Assembly: GCA_905234515.1 (NCBI GenBank)
Contig: CAJOIN010000001.1
Span: forward strand, 1 to 46,343
Direction of reading: 5' to 3'
Origin: an uncultured Selenomonas sp.
GTDB lineage: Bacteria; Bacillota; Negativicutes; Selenomonadales; Selenomonadaceae
DNA length: 46,343 nucleotides
The position numbers and the translations under genes were made by a program. Position 1 is the first letter of the stretch; each line of letters begins with the position of its first letter. Shown here piece by piece: positions 45,529-46,343 of the stretch. The notes beneath the pieces were generated by a model. It did no database searches and was not told the DNA's origin. It saw only the letters and a list, made by a program, of their open reading frames with translations.

Positions 45529-46214
45529 ACAGACCTCGTTTCATATTCCACAGGGTCTTCCACACCTGCCTCGGCAAAGCCCTGAAGGCGCAGCTTGCAA
45601 CTATCGCAAACACCGCAGGCTTTCTCTCCCCCCTGGTAGCAGCTATGGGTAAACTGCAGGGGTGCTCCCAGTTTGCTGCCCAGCTGGACTATTTCCTTTT
45701 TGGAAAGATCCTGCAGCGGCGTCTCAATCTTTATTTTCCTGCCCTCCACTGCTGTAGCCGTAGTGGCATAATCTGCCAGGGCCTGGAACCTCTCAATGAA
45801 CTCTGGACGGCAGTCGGGATAGCCAGAGTAATCCACAGAATTCACGCCGATATATACATGGGTTGCCCCCACTACTTCAGCATAGCCCATAGCATAGGAA
45901 AGAAAAATCATATTGCGGGCGGGAACATAAGTAACAGGCACGGTGGTGCGCTCCACATTCCCCTCCGGCACCTCAATCTTCTCATCTGTCAGGGCAGAGC
46001 CACCAATTGCTTCCATATTGGTCTCGATAATCAAATGCTTTTCCGCTCCATAAAAAGCGGCAATTTTCTTAGCCCCCTCCAACTCAATACTATGACGCTG
46101 ATGATAGTTGAAGCTGATGGGATAGAGCTCATAACCAGCTTTCTTTGCCACAGCCATGCAGGTACAGCTGTCCAAACCTCCAGAAAGAAGTATTACTGCC
46201 TTCTCCTTAGCCAT
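45525..46214 (-). CDS. queC: 7-cyano-7-deazaguanine synthase QueC
   Basis: AVILLSGGLDSCTCMAVAKKAGYELYPISFNYHQRHSIEL; CYQGGEKACGVCDSCKLRLQGFAEAGVEDP. Confidence 0.95.
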   Translation of the reverse strand: MAKEKAVILLSGGLDSCTCMAVAKKAGYELYPISFNYHQRHSIELEGAKKIAAFYGAEKHLIIETNMEAIGGSALTDEKIEVPEGNVERTTVPVTYVPARNMIFLSYAMGYAEVVGATHVYIGVNSVDYSGYPDCRPEFIERFQALADYATTATAVEGRKIKIETPLQDLSKKEIVQLGSKLGAPLQFTHSCYQGGEKACGVCDSCKLRLQGFAEAGVEDPVEYETRSV

Positions 46215-46216
46215 GA

Positions 46217-46343
46217 TTAAGCCTCCTCGCTACCACGAATATCACTAATAGCCTTGGCAACATCCGGAGCACAGTAGATAGCAGAACCTGCCACCAACAC
46301 GTTTGCACAGGCACGGCGCACCAATACACTTGTTTCTGCATTG
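46217..46343 (-). CDS. rpe: Ribulose-phosphate 3-epimerase, C-terminal fragment (5' part beyond window)
   Basis: Own translation of - strand edge: NAETSVLVRRACANVLVAGSAIYCAPDVAKAISDIRGSEEA*, matching the Rpe C-terminal ANVLVAGSAIF region. Confidence 0.75.
   Translation of the reverse strand, partial: NAETSVLVRRACANVLVAGSAIYCAPDVAKAISDIRGSEEA

Overview
The window looks like chromosomal DNA from a diderm Firmicute (Negativicutes, Selenomonas-like). The taxon is inferred from an SLH-domain outer-membrane porin together with Firmicute-type housekeeping genes. From 1 to about 30.7 kb nearly all genes are on the + strand: mutS2 (partial), PBP1A, a 69-aa coiled-coil protein, tyrS, an EndoU-nuclease lipoprotein with a small downstream partner, an SLH porin, a ZIP transporter, a thioesterase, yebC, ruvC-ruvA-ruvB-queH-spoIID-queA, uvrC, a PHP phosphatase, rubredoxin, purC-E-F-M-N-H(N-terminal domain only)-D, an uncharacterised gene plus an NdpA-like nucleoid protein, a methionine gamma-lyase-family gene and a tyrosine recombinase. 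The one exception is a niaP-like MFS gene on the - strand. From about 30.8 kb to the end every gene is on the - strand: beta-carbonic anhydrase, an anaerobic cobalamin operon, a LPG-flippase-like gene, folE2, queC and rpe (partial). The most interesting signals are: (1) a lipoprotein-anchored EndoU RNase toxin with a translationally coupled putative immunity gene; (2) a perfect 15-6-15 palindrome just upstream of a solitary tyrosine recombinase, at a point where gene orientation converges (possible dif-like site near a replication terminus); (3) two mutually exclusive perfect hairpins in the purC-purE gap, one of which pairs with the purE Shine-Dalgarno; (4) a stand-alone IMP cyclohydrolase domain in place of full-length PurH; (5) a duplicated 37-bp promoter-containing repeat with hairpins upstream of uvrC; and (6) a coupled operon of a two-repeat uncharacterised protein and an NdpA-like protein. 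No tRNA, rRNA or CRISPR array was seen. All family calls are by eye from the translations; no database search was run.
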